Origin: Alphaproteobacteria bacterium
GTDB lineage: Bacteria > Pseudomonadota > Alphaproteobacteria > UBA8366 > Aestuariispiraceae
DNA: 64,000 nt
NCBI GenBank assembly: GCA_006844765.1
Contig: SPJV01000076.1
Span: 61,483 to 125,482, forward strand
Direction: 5' to 3'
Shown here: in pieces, positions 55,027 to 63,052 of the stretch
How the letters are laid out: every line of letters starts with the position of its first letter
Position numbering within the stretch: position 1 is the first letter of the stretch
Notes under the pieces: model-generated
The model's input: the letters and a program-made list of their open reading frames with translations, nothing else
Database searches by the model: none
Told to the model about the DNA's origin: nothing
Translations under genes and position numbers: made by a program

Positions 55027-56403
55027 ATGCGCAGTAACTCGCTCGTTGAATTGGACAAGGCCCACCTTATTCATCCCGTCGCGTCCTATCGTGGGCATGA
55101 GCGGAAAGGCGTGCGGATTCTCCAATCGGCCAAGGGCGCAACCGTGACGGATGGGGAGGGGCATCAGCTCTTGGACGGGTTCTCCGGTCTGTGGTGCGTG
55201 AATGTCGGATATGGTCAAGACAGCGTCATTGACGCCGCGACGGAACAGATGCGCCAGCTTCCCTATGCAACCGGTTATTTTGATCTGGGGAGTGAGCCGG
55301 CGGTGCGCCTGGCCGCTGCGCTTGCAGAACGGACCCCCGGCGATCTCAACCGGGTCTATTTCACGCTGGGGGGGTCGGATGCTGTCGACAGTGCAGTCCG
55401 CTTCATTCGGCTCTATCAGACCGCGCGCGGCAAGCCGGAGAAAGATCAGTTCATCTCCCTCTCGCAAGGCTATCACGGATCGTCTTCGGTCGGGTCCGGC
55501 TTGACCGCCTTGCCGGTTTTTCACACAGGCTTCGGCGTGCCGCTTGATTGGCAACATAAGATTCCGTCTCACTATACCTACCGCAATCCTGTCGGTGATG
55601 ATCCGGCTGCGGTGATTGAGGCATCCTGCACGGCGCTGCGGGATAAGGTTGCTGAATTAGGTCCGGATCGTGTCGCGGCGTTCTTCGTGGAACCGATCCA
55701 AGGGTCAGGCGGGGTTCTCGTGCCGCCGCCTGGTTGGATGGCCGCCATGCGTGCCCTATGCGCGGAGCTGGACATCCTGTTTGTCGCGGATGAGGTGATC
55801 ACCGGTTTCGGTCGCACAGGACCGCTGTTTGCCTCTGAAGAGGAAGGCATTGTTCCCGATATGATAACCATGGCGAAGGGGCTGACATCCGGCTATGCGC
55901 CAATGGGCGCGGTTGTGATGTCGGATGCGATTTACGACGTGATTGCCGATTGGGCGCAGGATGCCCTGGTCGGACACGGCTTCACCTATAGCGGCCATCC
56001 GGTCAGCGCTGCCGTGGGCCTTGCCGTCTTGAAGCTCTACGAGGATAGCCTTTTGGAAAATGGTCGGACATCGGGTCAGCGCCTTATGCAACGACTGAAC
56101 GGCTTGGCAGATCATCCCCTGGTTGGGGAGGTTCGTGGCCGTGGTATGTTGGCGGCGCTCGAACTCGTTACCGATAAGCAGAAGAAGACGCCCTTGCCGG
56201 CATCGCTTGACCCGTCGAACCTGTTTTTTGACATCGCCTATGAGAAGGGCTTGATCCTGCGTTCCTTCGGCAATGGTGCCTTGGGCTTTGCACCACCGCT
56301 TTGCGCGACCACTGATGAGATCGATCAGATGGTGGATCGCGTCGGGATGGTGCTGGACAAGGCGCTGGAGAATGCGGATTTGCGGTCTGCAATGGCCGGA
56401 TAG
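55027..56403 (+). CDS. Class III omega-aminotransferase
   Basis: PLP-dependent aminotransferase, 458 residues. The cofactor Asp lies in LFVADEVITGFGRTG and the Schiff-base Lys in ITMAKGLTSGYAPMGAV. Entry LLDGFSGLWCVNVGYGQ and YFTLGGSDAVDSAVRF match pyruvate-linked omega-transaminases (beta-alanine, taurine, putrescine types). Substrate unknown. ATG 55027 has TTGGAGGATTACCAG before it; the TTG inside that SD is not the start. Confidence 0.9.
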   Translation: MRSNSLVELDKAHLIHPVASYRGHERKGVRILQSAKGATVTDGEGHQLLDGFSGLWCVNVGYGQDSVIDAATEQMRQLPYATGYFDLGSEPAVRLAAALAERTPGDLNRVYFTLGGSDAVDSAVRFIRLYQTARGKPEKDQFISLSQGYHGSSSVGSGLTALPVFHTGFGVPLDWQHKIPSHYTYRNPVGDDPAAVIEASCTALRDKVAELGPDRVAAFFVEPIQGSGGVLVPPPGWMAAMRALCAELDILFVADEVITGFGRTGPLFASEEEGIVPDMITMAKGLTSGYAPMGAVVMSDAIYDVIADWAQDALVGHGFTYSGHPVSAAVGLAVLKLYEDSLLENGRTSGQRLMQRLNGLADHPLVGEVRGRGMLAALELVTDKQKKTPLPASLDPSNLFFDIAYEKGLILRSFGNGALGFAPPLCATTDEIDQMVDRVGMVLDKALENADLRSAMAG

Positions 56404-56414
56404 GGGCGCGCGTC

Positions 56415-57341
56415 ATGACTCTTTTGTATCTATCGACGGCGGAGCGCGGCATTGTCTGGCGACGGATGTTCCGTGAAGAAATGCCGGGCCTGCCGTTTTA
56501 TGATTCCGTTTGCGCTGTCCCGGATCTAGAGAATGTTCGCTTCATCGCTTGTTGGGAGCTTCCCGGTGATTTGGGGATTTTCCCAAATCTTGAGGCGATA
56601 TTCTCCATCGGCGCTGGTGTCGATCAGATGCGGATGGACAGCCTGCCGGACTCCGTGCGCGTGGTGCGGACACATGCGCCTGGTTTGACCCGGATGATGC
56701 GGGAATATGCGACGCTTGGCGTCTTATCGCTCTATCGAGAATTGCCGAAATACATCGCCCAACAACGGAATGCCGTTTGGAAAGGCACAACCTGCCCAGC
56801 GCCGGAGAACGTTGGGGTTGGCGTTCTGGGCCTGGGGAATTTGGGGCAGGCGACCTTGGAAGCCTTGGCTCCCTTCGGGTTTGATCGGGCCGGTTGGAGC
56901 CGGACGGAGAAATCGATCCCTGGCGTACGCTGTTATCACGGCGAGAACCAACTGGCTGCATTCCTGGCATCCACGGATATTCTGATATGCCTGCTACCGC
57001 TTACCCAGGAGACAGAAGGTATCTTGGATGCATCGCTCTTTGCTGGTCTTCGGAAGGGCGCAAGTCTGCTGCATGCGGGACGCGGGGCACAGCTGGACCA
57101 CGATGCCCTGATTGCCGCCTTGGACAGCGGTCAATTGTCATCCGCGATGCTGGATGTTACCGCGCCGGAGCCACTTGGTGCGGATCATCCCTTTTGGGAC
57201 CATCCAAAGATTATCCTGACCCCGCATGTCGCGACTTTCACGCCGTATGACGAGGGCGCGCAGCATGTCATCTACTGTATTCGTCTGCATCAGAAGGGTG
57301 AGAATATGCCGGGGCAAATCGATCCTGCACGTGGGTATTGA
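56415..57341 (+). CDS. GhrA-like glyoxylate/hydroxypyruvate reductase
   Basis: D-2-hydroxyacid dehydrogenase family member of 308 residues like GhrA. Nucleotide fold VGVGVLGLGNLGQATLEALAPFGF, catalytic Arg in LLHAGRGAQLD, Glu in TAPEPLGADHPFW and His in LTPHVATFTP. It may reduce a 2-oxo acid made by the preceding genes or run the reverse oxidation. Last gene of the rightward cassette, convergent with the Lrp gene. Confidence 0.87.
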   Translation: MTLLYLSTAERGIVWRRMFREEMPGLPFYDSVCAVPDLENVRFIACWELPGDLGIFPNLEAIFSIGAGVDQMRMDSLPDSVRVVRTHAPGLTRMMREYATLGVLSLYRELPKYIAQQRNAVWKGTTCPAPENVGVGVLGLGNLGQATLEALAPFGFDRAGWSRTEKSIPGVRCYHGENQLAAFLASTDILICLLPLTQETEGILDASLFAGLRKGASLLHAGRGAQLDHDALIAALDSGQLSSAMLDVTAPEPLGADHPFWDHPKIILTPHVATFTPYDEGAQHVIYCIRLHQKGENMPGQIDPARGY

Positions 57342-57376
57342 TGTGGGTATTGGTGGAAACAACGTCGCCCGGTGCT

Positions 57377-57880
57377 CTATTTATCAGCCTCGTCATCGCC
57401 GAATAACCGCGTGAGCGGGAGGTATTTCCTGTTGATCGGGCTTTTGATTACGACATAGCTGAAATACTTCTCGATCCCGATATTCATCTCAATCAGGCTT
57501 TCCATGGTTTCCTGATACTCGACGATGCCACCGGTGACGAATTTTACGAGATAGTCATAGCCGCCGGAGACGAGATGGCACTCCATCACTGAATCCAGTG
57601 TTTCCAGAGCTGCCTGGAAACGGGAAAAATCGGTTGGCCGGTGGTTCGATAGGGTTACTTCGGTGAAAACTGTCATGGTGTCGCCCAACTTGGCGATATC
57701 GATATGGGCCGAGTAGCCGGTGATATAGCCGAGGGACTGGAGTTTTTTGACCCGCGCTAGGCACGGGCTAGGGGAGATATGGACCAACTCGGCCAGTTCG
57801 ACATTCGTGACACGGCCATTCTTCTGCAGTTCTGCGAGAATCTTAAGATCGATCCGGTCGAGTTTTTGTTTCGCATTCAT
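57377..57880 (-). CDS. Lrp/AsnC family regulator
   Basis: A 167-residue feast/famine regulator: HTH at about 6-55 (LDRIDLKILAELQKNGRVTNVELAELVHISPSPCLARVKKL) and the C-terminal ligand-binding RAM domain (TVFTEVTLSNH, HLVSGGYDYLVKFV). Such proteins sense amino acids and often control the adjacent amino-acid catabolic genes, here either the preceding cassette or the oxidase cluster. It starts 6 bp after the LysR gene on the same strand. Confidence 0.9.
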   Translation of the reverse strand: MNAKQKLDRIDLKILAELQKNGRVTNVELAELVHISPSPCLARVKKLQSLGYITGYSAHIDIAKLGDTMTVFTEVTLSNHRPTDFSRFQAALETLDSVMECHLVSGGYDYLVKFVTGGIVEYQETMESLIEMNIGIEKYFSYVVIKSPINRKYLPLTRLFGDDEADK

Positions 57881-57886
57881 GGCCGG

Positions 57887-58780
57887 CTAGTCCAGGCTCT
57901 CGCCGCTGGTGATCACGGCGCGGATATCCCGGGTGAACTCCCGCACGAAGCGGGATTTCGGCAGCACTGTGCTTGTCCCCAGGATGATGTCCAGATCCAC
58001 ATTTGGTGCGAAAGGACGGACCACAACATCGGCGAACCTGTTCCAGGGAACCAACCCGTCGACCAGGGCCACCCCCAGTCCGCGCTGGACCATCGGGGCC
58101 GCTGCGATAGAGAGTGAAATCAGGATATCCGGTTCCCGCTTGCGGCCCGTCGAAAGAAAGGCACGATCCATCTTCTTCCCGATTCCGGCCTTTGAATCAT
58201 AGCTGATCAGGGTTTCCTGCTCGATCTCCTTCGGCGTGATACATTTGAGATGCCGCAGCTTGGAATCCGGTGGCAAAAGCGTCACGACTTTGGCACGGCC
58301 GATCACTTCCGTGCGGACCCCCGGCTGATCGAAGTTCGACATTGTCAGGCCCAGATCGATATCGCCGATGACGATATGCTCGCTGATTTCCTCTGCGGGG
58401 AGCGTCAGGAGTTCCAATTGAATATCCGGGTTGCGGCGCCGAAATCTCTCTGCTGCGGCGGGGAGAAGTCCAAAGGTTGCGGGCGCACTGGCCGCGATGC
58501 GGAGCAGCCCGACTTGCTTGTCACGGATCCGGTCCGAGAAGATCCTAAGCGCTTCAATTTCCCGGAAAATTCGGTCAGCATCACGGATAAGCAACCGCGC
58601 TTCCGCGGTCGGAACAAGGCGTCCCCCCAGCCTGTCAAACAGGCGGTATCCGATCTGACTTTCGAAATGTTTCAAGACCTTACTGATGGCGGGCTGAGAC
58701 ACATTCATGGACTCGGCAGCGGCGGTCAGGGTGCCGTGCCGCATAACGGCCCGAAAGGTTTCAAGTTGGCGCGCGTTCAT
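57887..58780 (-). CDS. LysR family transcriptional regulator
   Basis: LTTR of 297 residues: N-terminal HTH (MNARQLETFRAVMRHGTLTAAAESMNVSQPAISKVLKHFESQIGYRLFDR) and an inducer-binding domain. Residues resemble the OccR/NocR/opine-type regulators in general size, but inducer specificity cannot be read. It is divergent from the iron-sulfur/FAD oxidase genes and has a LysR-box palindrome 16 bp upstream of its start. Confidence 0.9.
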   Translation of the reverse strand: MNARQLETFRAVMRHGTLTAAAESMNVSQPAISKVLKHFESQIGYRLFDRLGGRLVPTAEARLLIRDADRIFREIEALRIFSDRIRDKQVGLLRIAASAPATFGLLPAAAERFRRRNPDIQLELLTLPAEEISEHIVIGDIDLGLTMSNFDQPGVRTEVIGRAKVVTLLPPDSKLRHLKCITPKEIEQETLISYDSKAGIGKKMDRAFLSTGRKREPDILISLSIAAAPMVQRGLGVALVDGLVPWNRFADVVVRPFAPNVDLDIILGTSTVLPKSRFVREFTRDIRAVITSGESLD

Positions 58781-58796
58781 AATCGATCAACCGAAC

Positions 58797-58813
58797 TATA
58801 ACTCGAGGTTATA
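58797..58813. promoter_or_regulatory. LysR-box palindrome
   Basis: TATAAC-TCGAG-GTTATA, perfect 6-bp arms. It contains ATAAC-N5-GTTAT and so the T-N11-A core (T58799, A58811) of LysR recognition sites. It sits next to the lysR start and 137 bp before the divergent oxidase operon. Confidence 0.6.
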
Positions 58814-58949
58814 TATTACAGAGCCATTGGTATTGGAAGCGAAAATACTTCCATGTCAGCCTAGTCAGTGAACAGGGCCAGCCGCGCGGATCGAAAACGC
58901 AACTAAATGCAATTGAATGTAACGAACGCGACGGGCTGAACGGGGAAGA

Positions 58950-59264
58950 ATGGTGGGAAATCGGTTTGTCAGGCTGAATGAACAGCACCGGGATTCGGTT
59001 GCGTTCTTCATCGACGGAAAGCCCGCTGAAGGCTTGGTCGGTGATACGCTTCTGGTCGCGTTGCTAAACGCGGTTGGACATGTCCGGCATGCGGAATTCG
59101 GTGATAGCACCCGGGCTGGTTTTTGCCTGATGGGGGCCTGCCAGGACTGTTGGGTTGAGGCGCAAAATGGCGAGCGTCTGCGTGCCTGCACGACACCGTT
59201 AACGCCTGGGCTGAATATCAAGACAGAGAAATCGGGACTGGAATGGCTGAAGACCGCATCATAA
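58950..59264 (+). CDS. Small [2Fe-2S] subunit of an HcnABC/opine-oxidase-like dehydrogenase
   Basis: A 104-residue ferredoxin-like protein (Fer2_4, HcnA/SoxA N-terminal type). The four cluster ligands are visible as Cys59, Cys64, Cys67 and Cys80 (FCLMGACQDCWVE, then RACTTP). Its size equals HcnA and the small subunits of opine and D-hydroxyproline dehydrogenases. It overlaps the next gene by 22 bp, indicating stoichiometric co-translation. Confidence 0.85.
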   Translation: MVGNRFVRLNEQHRDSVAFFIDGKPAEGLVGDTLLVALLNAVGHVRHAEFGDSTRAGFCLMGACQDCWVEAQNGERLRACTTPLTPGLNIKTEKSGLEWLKTAS

Positions 59265-60634
59265 TCATCGGTGCCGGTCCAGCCGGTATTCGCGCAGCGG
59301 AAACGGTCGTCGCGGCGGGCTTGCGTCCGATCTTGATTGATGAAGAACGCCGGGATGGTGGGCAGATCTATCGGCGCCAGCCGGATTGTTTCAAGCGGAC
59401 ATCGCAAGACCTTTACGGCTCAGAAGCAGCGAAGGCCGATGCGATGCATGACTGTTTTGAAGGGCTGCGATCCCGCATTGATTATCGGCCGGAAAGTCTC
59501 GCCTGGAACATATCGCAGGGGCAGGTTCATGTTGCCCGCGATGGTCAAAGCCAAGCTCTTGCCTATGACAAGTTGATCATCGCAACCGGCGCGACGGACC
59601 GGGTCATCCCGGTGAAGGGCTGGCATCGTGCCGGTGTATTCTCCCTGGGTGGCGCGCAGATCGCACTCAAATCCCAAGCCTGCGCTATTGGCGCGCGCAC
59701 CGTTTTTATGGGCACTGGCCCGCTGCTCTATCTCGTTGCGGCTCAATATGCGAAGGCGGGCGCGACGGTCACTGCTGTTCTGGATACATCGCGCTATGGA
59801 CAGCGTCTTCAAGCGCTGCCGAAGCTGCTGTCCCGGCCAGGCATGCTGATTAAGGGTCTCCAATTAACCCGGGATCTGAAGCGGCGGGGCGTGGAAATCC
59901 ACTACGGTGTGACACCGCTCGAGATTGCAGGCGATGATGTCGACGGTGTTCAGTCAGTCTCCGTTCGTCTCGAAACGGGGGAAGAGCGGCAGTTCGATTG
60001 TGACGCCGTTGGACTTGGCTATCACTTAAGACCGGAAACGCAGCTAGCCGACTTGGCCCGCTGCGCCTTTCACTTCGATACCGTTAGCCGGCAATGGTTC
60101 CCCGAGATTGATGCGCAATGCCGGAGTTCCGTCGAAGGCGTTTATCTGGCAGGTGACGGATCACGAACCTTGGGTGCTGACGGGGCAGAAGCGGCAGGGC
60201 GCCTCGCCGCTTTGGCAGCCTTGAAGGATATGGGGATCATCGTCTCCGAGCCGGAAATGGGGCGCCTGACCAAGATACTGAAGACGATGGACGCGTTCCG
60301 GAACGGGCTGGCGACGGCTTTTCCATGGCCTCATGCCGTGGCGGCCAACCTTTCGGATGACACGATTGTCTGCCGTTGCGAAGCGATTACGGCAGGGGAA
60401 ATCCGGGCGACCTGCGGTGAAATAGGCTCAGGCGGTATCGGTGCAGATGAACTGAACCGTGCCAAGGCCTTCAGCCGGGTCGGGATGGGCCGATGCCAGG
60501 GGCGTTATTGCGGGCCGGCAGCTTCTGAAATTCTTGCGCAGCGCCTCGGCGTTCCGGTGGAGCAGGTCGGGCGGCTCCGTGGCCAAGCCCCGGTCAAACC
60601 CCTGTCGATTGCGACTGTGGGAGACGCGCCATGA
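59243..60634 (+). CDS. FAD/NAD-binding subunit with C-terminal BFD-type [2Fe-2S] domain (HcnB-like)
   Basis: A 463-residue pyridine-nucleotide-disulfide-oxidoreductase-fold subunit. N-terminal IIIIGAGPAGIRAAE binds FAD; YDKLIIATGATDRVIPVKGW is the second dinucleotide region. From about 370 on there is a BFD-like cysteine cluster (VCRCEAITAGEIRA and MGRCQGRYCGPAASEIL). This is the layout of HcnB, OoxA/NoxA and LhpF-type subunits. Together with the preceding and following genes it builds a three-subunit flavin amine dehydrogenase. Confidence 0.87.
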   Translation: MAEDRIIIIGAGPAGIRAAETVVAAGLRPILIDEERRDGGQIYRRQPDCFKRTSQDLYGSEAAKADAMHDCFEGLRSRIDYRPESLAWNISQGQVHVARDGQSQALAYDKLIIATGATDRVIPVKGWHRAGVFSLGGAQIALKSQACAIGARTVFMGTGPLLYLVAAQYAKAGATVTAVLDTSRYGQRLQALPKLLSRPGMLIKGLQLTRDLKRRGVEIHYGVTPLEIAGDDVDGVQSVSVRLETGEERQFDCDAVGLGYHLRPETQLADLARCAFHFDTVSRQWFPEIDAQCRSSVEGVYLAGDGSRTLGADGAEAAGRLAALAALKDMGIIVSEPEMGRLTKILKTMDAFRNGLATAFPWPHAVAANLSDDTIVCRCEAITAGEIRATCGEIGSGGIGADELNRAKAFSRVGMGRCQGRYCGPAASEILAQRLGVPVEQVGRLRGQAPVKPLSIATVGDAP

Positions 60635-61812
60635 CGCAGATGAGCGCGGATGTCATCATTGTCGGCGGCGGGTTCATGGGCTCCGCAGCGGCGTTTTTCC
60701 TGCGCAGGCGCGGGCGCTCCGTCATTCTGGTAGAGCGCGGCCTCGTCGGGCAGCAGGCGAGCGGTGTCAATTTCGGAAATGTCCGGCGCCAAGGACGCTT
60801 TCTGCCGCAGCTTCCGCTCGCAAACAGATCGCGGAAGATATGGGAGAAATTGAACTACCTTATTGGGGAAGATGTCGAGTTTCTGCCGACTGGGCATTTG
60901 AGGCTCTGCTACAGTGACGAAGATTTTGCTGTGTTGGAACGCTATGCGGCTGAGGCGCGGCACCATGATTTGGACCTGGAACTGCTGGGCAAAAATGCTC
61001 TGCGGGATCGGTTTCCCTTCGTTGGGCCGGAAGCGGTGGCGGCGTCTTTCTCTCCTAAAGATGGCCATGCAAACCCACGACTAGCAGCGCCGGCCTTTGC
61101 GCGTGCGGCAGGCCGGGCCGGTGCGACCATCCTTGAAAACACCGAGATCACGGCGATTGAGAAGATCGGGGAAGATTTCGAGGTTACGTCGGGCAACAGT
61201 TCGGTTCTAAAGGCACCGAGTGTTCTGGTGACTGCCGGTGCCTGGGGCGGCCAGTTGTCGAAGCAATTCGGTGAAGAAGTCCCCCTCGTCGCCCGTGGCC
61301 CGCAGATGGCGGTGACAGAGCCCGTTCCCTACGCCTTGAAGCCGGTTGTCGGTGTTTATTCGAAGGTAACGGAAGAGGTCGTCTATCTGCGGCAGGTTGA
61401 ACGTGGCAACATCGTCTATGGCGGTGGCACGCGGGGCCCGGCTTACCCTGATCTGCGCCGCAGCTATGTTCTCCCCCAGCACTCCCTCAACCAATTTCAG
61501 CAGGTGCAACGCCTCGTGCCGGCCTTGAAGGGCCTTCGGACCATCCGGACCTGGAGCGGGATTGAGGGATATATGCCCGATGACATTCCGGTCATGGGGG
61601 AAAGCGCCAAAGAGTCGGGCCTTTTCTATGCATTTGGATTTTGCGGCCACGGCTTTCAGCTGGGACCGGGAGTCGGCGACGTGATGGCCGAACTCATCGA
61701 CCGGGGACGGACGGTAACACCGATCGATCCCTTCACAATCGGACGTTTCGCAAACCGCGATGACAGCGATGCGAATGCGTCTTCCGAAACCGAGACAAGG
61801 AGGATCGCTTGA
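60631..61812 (+). CDS. FAD-dependent amine dehydrogenase catalytic subunit (HcnC/DAO-like)
   Basis: D-amino-acid-oxidase-fold subunit, 393 residues: DVIIVGGGFMGSAAAFFLRRRG (FAD), SGVNFGNVRRQGR in the cofactor loop, APSVLVTAGAWGGQL and the C-terminal FYAFGFCGHGFQLGPGVGDVMAELI. It should oxidise the C-N bond of an imino or N-substituted amino acid such as glycine, proline, hydroxyproline or an opine. Start overlaps the previous stop (ATGA). Substrate is not determined. Confidence 0.87.
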   Translation: MTQMSADVIIVGGGFMGSAAAFFLRRRGRSVILVERGLVGQQASGVNFGNVRRQGRFLPQLPLANRSRKIWEKLNYLIGEDVEFLPTGHLRLCYSDEDFAVLERYAAEARHHDLDLELLGKNALRDRFPFVGPEAVAASFSPKDGHANPRLAAPAFARAAGRAGATILENTEITAIEKIGEDFEVTSGNSSVLKAPSVLVTAGAWGGQLSKQFGEEVPLVARGPQMAVTEPVPYALKPVVGVYSKVTEEVVYLRQVERGNIVYGGGTRGPAYPDLRRSYVLPQHSLNQFQQVQRLVPALKGLRTIRTWSGIEGYMPDDIPVMGESAKESGLFYAFGFCGHGFQLGPGVGDVMAELIDRGRTVTPIDPFTIGRFANRDDSDANASSETETRRIA

Positions 61813-61813
61813 T

Positions 61814-62854
61814 ATGTCAGCGATAACGCCCGTACCCAGTACTGATCTGATGGCGGATGAATCCACGAAGCGATTTCATGATGAGACATTCGTGTTTGAT
61901 GGTCTCGCGCTCGCCTATGTGCTTGAGGATGAATATGCGGATGGCTGCCTCGCCGGTGGCGTGAATGCCGCAAATGTCACCTTCGCATTGGAGGAGGATT
62001 GGGACGAAACACTCCGTCGTGTCGAAACCTATCTTTCGATGATCGAGAAGAGCCCGAACCACATGCTCTGCCTCACGGCCGATGATCTTTTGAAGGCAAA
62101 GGATGAAGGCAAGCTGGGCATCATGATCGGGACCCAGGGTGCCTCCATGCTCGAAGAAAAGCTCTGGCGGTTGGAGTTGCTCGTGCGGCTCGGTCTCCGC
62201 TTTCTGGGACTGTCCTACACAACGGCCAATGCCTTTGGCGATGGGTGTGGGGAGAAGCGGGATGCGGGATTGAGCTATCTCGGCGAGGAACTTGTCGAGC
62301 TGGCGAATACCTTGCCGATCATGGTCGACCTTTCCCATTGCGGTCACCAGACGCGGGCGGATACCGCGGCGATTGCGCGGGCTCCGGTCTGTACCCATTC
62401 CAACGCCGACGGCCTGCGCGCCAATGGTCGTAACACGACAGATGATACCGTGAAGGCGATGGCGGCCAAGGGCGGGGTGATGGGCGCTTGTGGGTTGCCG
62501 CAATCCCTGTCGGACACAACACCAACGCTGGATGATTTCCTGGATCATGTCGATTACCTGACAAAGCTGACCAGCACCGACCATGTCGGGATCGGTGTCG
62601 ACTATGTCGCGAAATATTCGAAACAGGAAAATCCGGTGGCACCACCCAGTGTGGTGACCTGGCGAACGCGGAGGCCGGATATCTTTGGGCCGCTCTCCGC
62701 CTTTGGCCGGCAGTCTTATCCGATCGGTATCGAGACTGTCGATAAACTTCCGAACCTGACACAGGGCCTTCTTGATCGTGGATATGACCGCGATCAGGCA
62801 GCGGCGATCATGGGCGGAAACTGGCTTCGTTGTGTCCGTGAATTCTGCGGCTAA
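61814..62854 (+). CDS. M19 (renal dipeptidase) family protein with missing metal ligands
   Basis: A 346-residue member of the M19 membrane-dipeptidase family. Later metal/substrate residues are kept: His175 in VDLSHCG, His195 in VCTHSNADGLR, and Asp263 in GIGVDY. The earlier ones are not: the His-x-Asp after the first strand (usually DGHND) is DGLAL here (Leu31, Leu33), and the bridging Glu is Gln108 in IMIGTQGA. The family's binuclear zinc centre should therefore be altered or mononuclear. ATG 61814 follows GGAGGATCGCTTGAT and touches the previous stop. A catabolic amidase for a peptide-like substrate is plausible. Confidence 0.82.
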   Translation: MSAITPVPSTDLMADESTKRFHDETFVFDGLALAYVLEDEYADGCLAGGVNAANVTFALEEDWDETLRRVETYLSMIEKSPNHMLCLTADDLLKAKDEGKLGIMIGTQGASMLEEKLWRLELLVRLGLRFLGLSYTTANAFGDGCGEKRDAGLSYLGEELVELANTLPIMVDLSHCGHQTRADTAAIARAPVCTHSNADGLRANGRNTTDDTVKAMAAKGGVMGACGLPQSLSDTTPTLDDFLDHVDYLTKLTSTDHVGIGVDYVAKYSKQENPVAPPSVVTWRTRRPDIFGPLSAFGRQSYPIGIETVDKLPNLTQGLLDRGYDRDQAAAIMGGNWLRCVREFCG

Positions 62855-63052
62855 CGGATTTTAACGCCGGAAGATCAACAAACCGACACCGGCGTATCGA
62901 GGGAACCTTCAACATAGGAGGACTATGGGGGAAGTGCAGTAGCGTTTTGGTTCCATTGCTTAAACCAACCCGCTCCACAGTTGAACAGGGAGCATAAGAA
63001 CTATCGCGTGCGCAGTTTGATCTGCAAAAGGCGATGGAGAAAGGACTGAGTT

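Noticed and set aside
58950..61812. Hydrogen cyanide synthase HcnABC
   Set aside because: Subunit sizes and motifs match, but the same architecture serves opine, proline and hydroxyproline dehydrogenases. The LysR, M19 and peptide-binding-protein context points to catabolism, so no hcn symbols were assigned.
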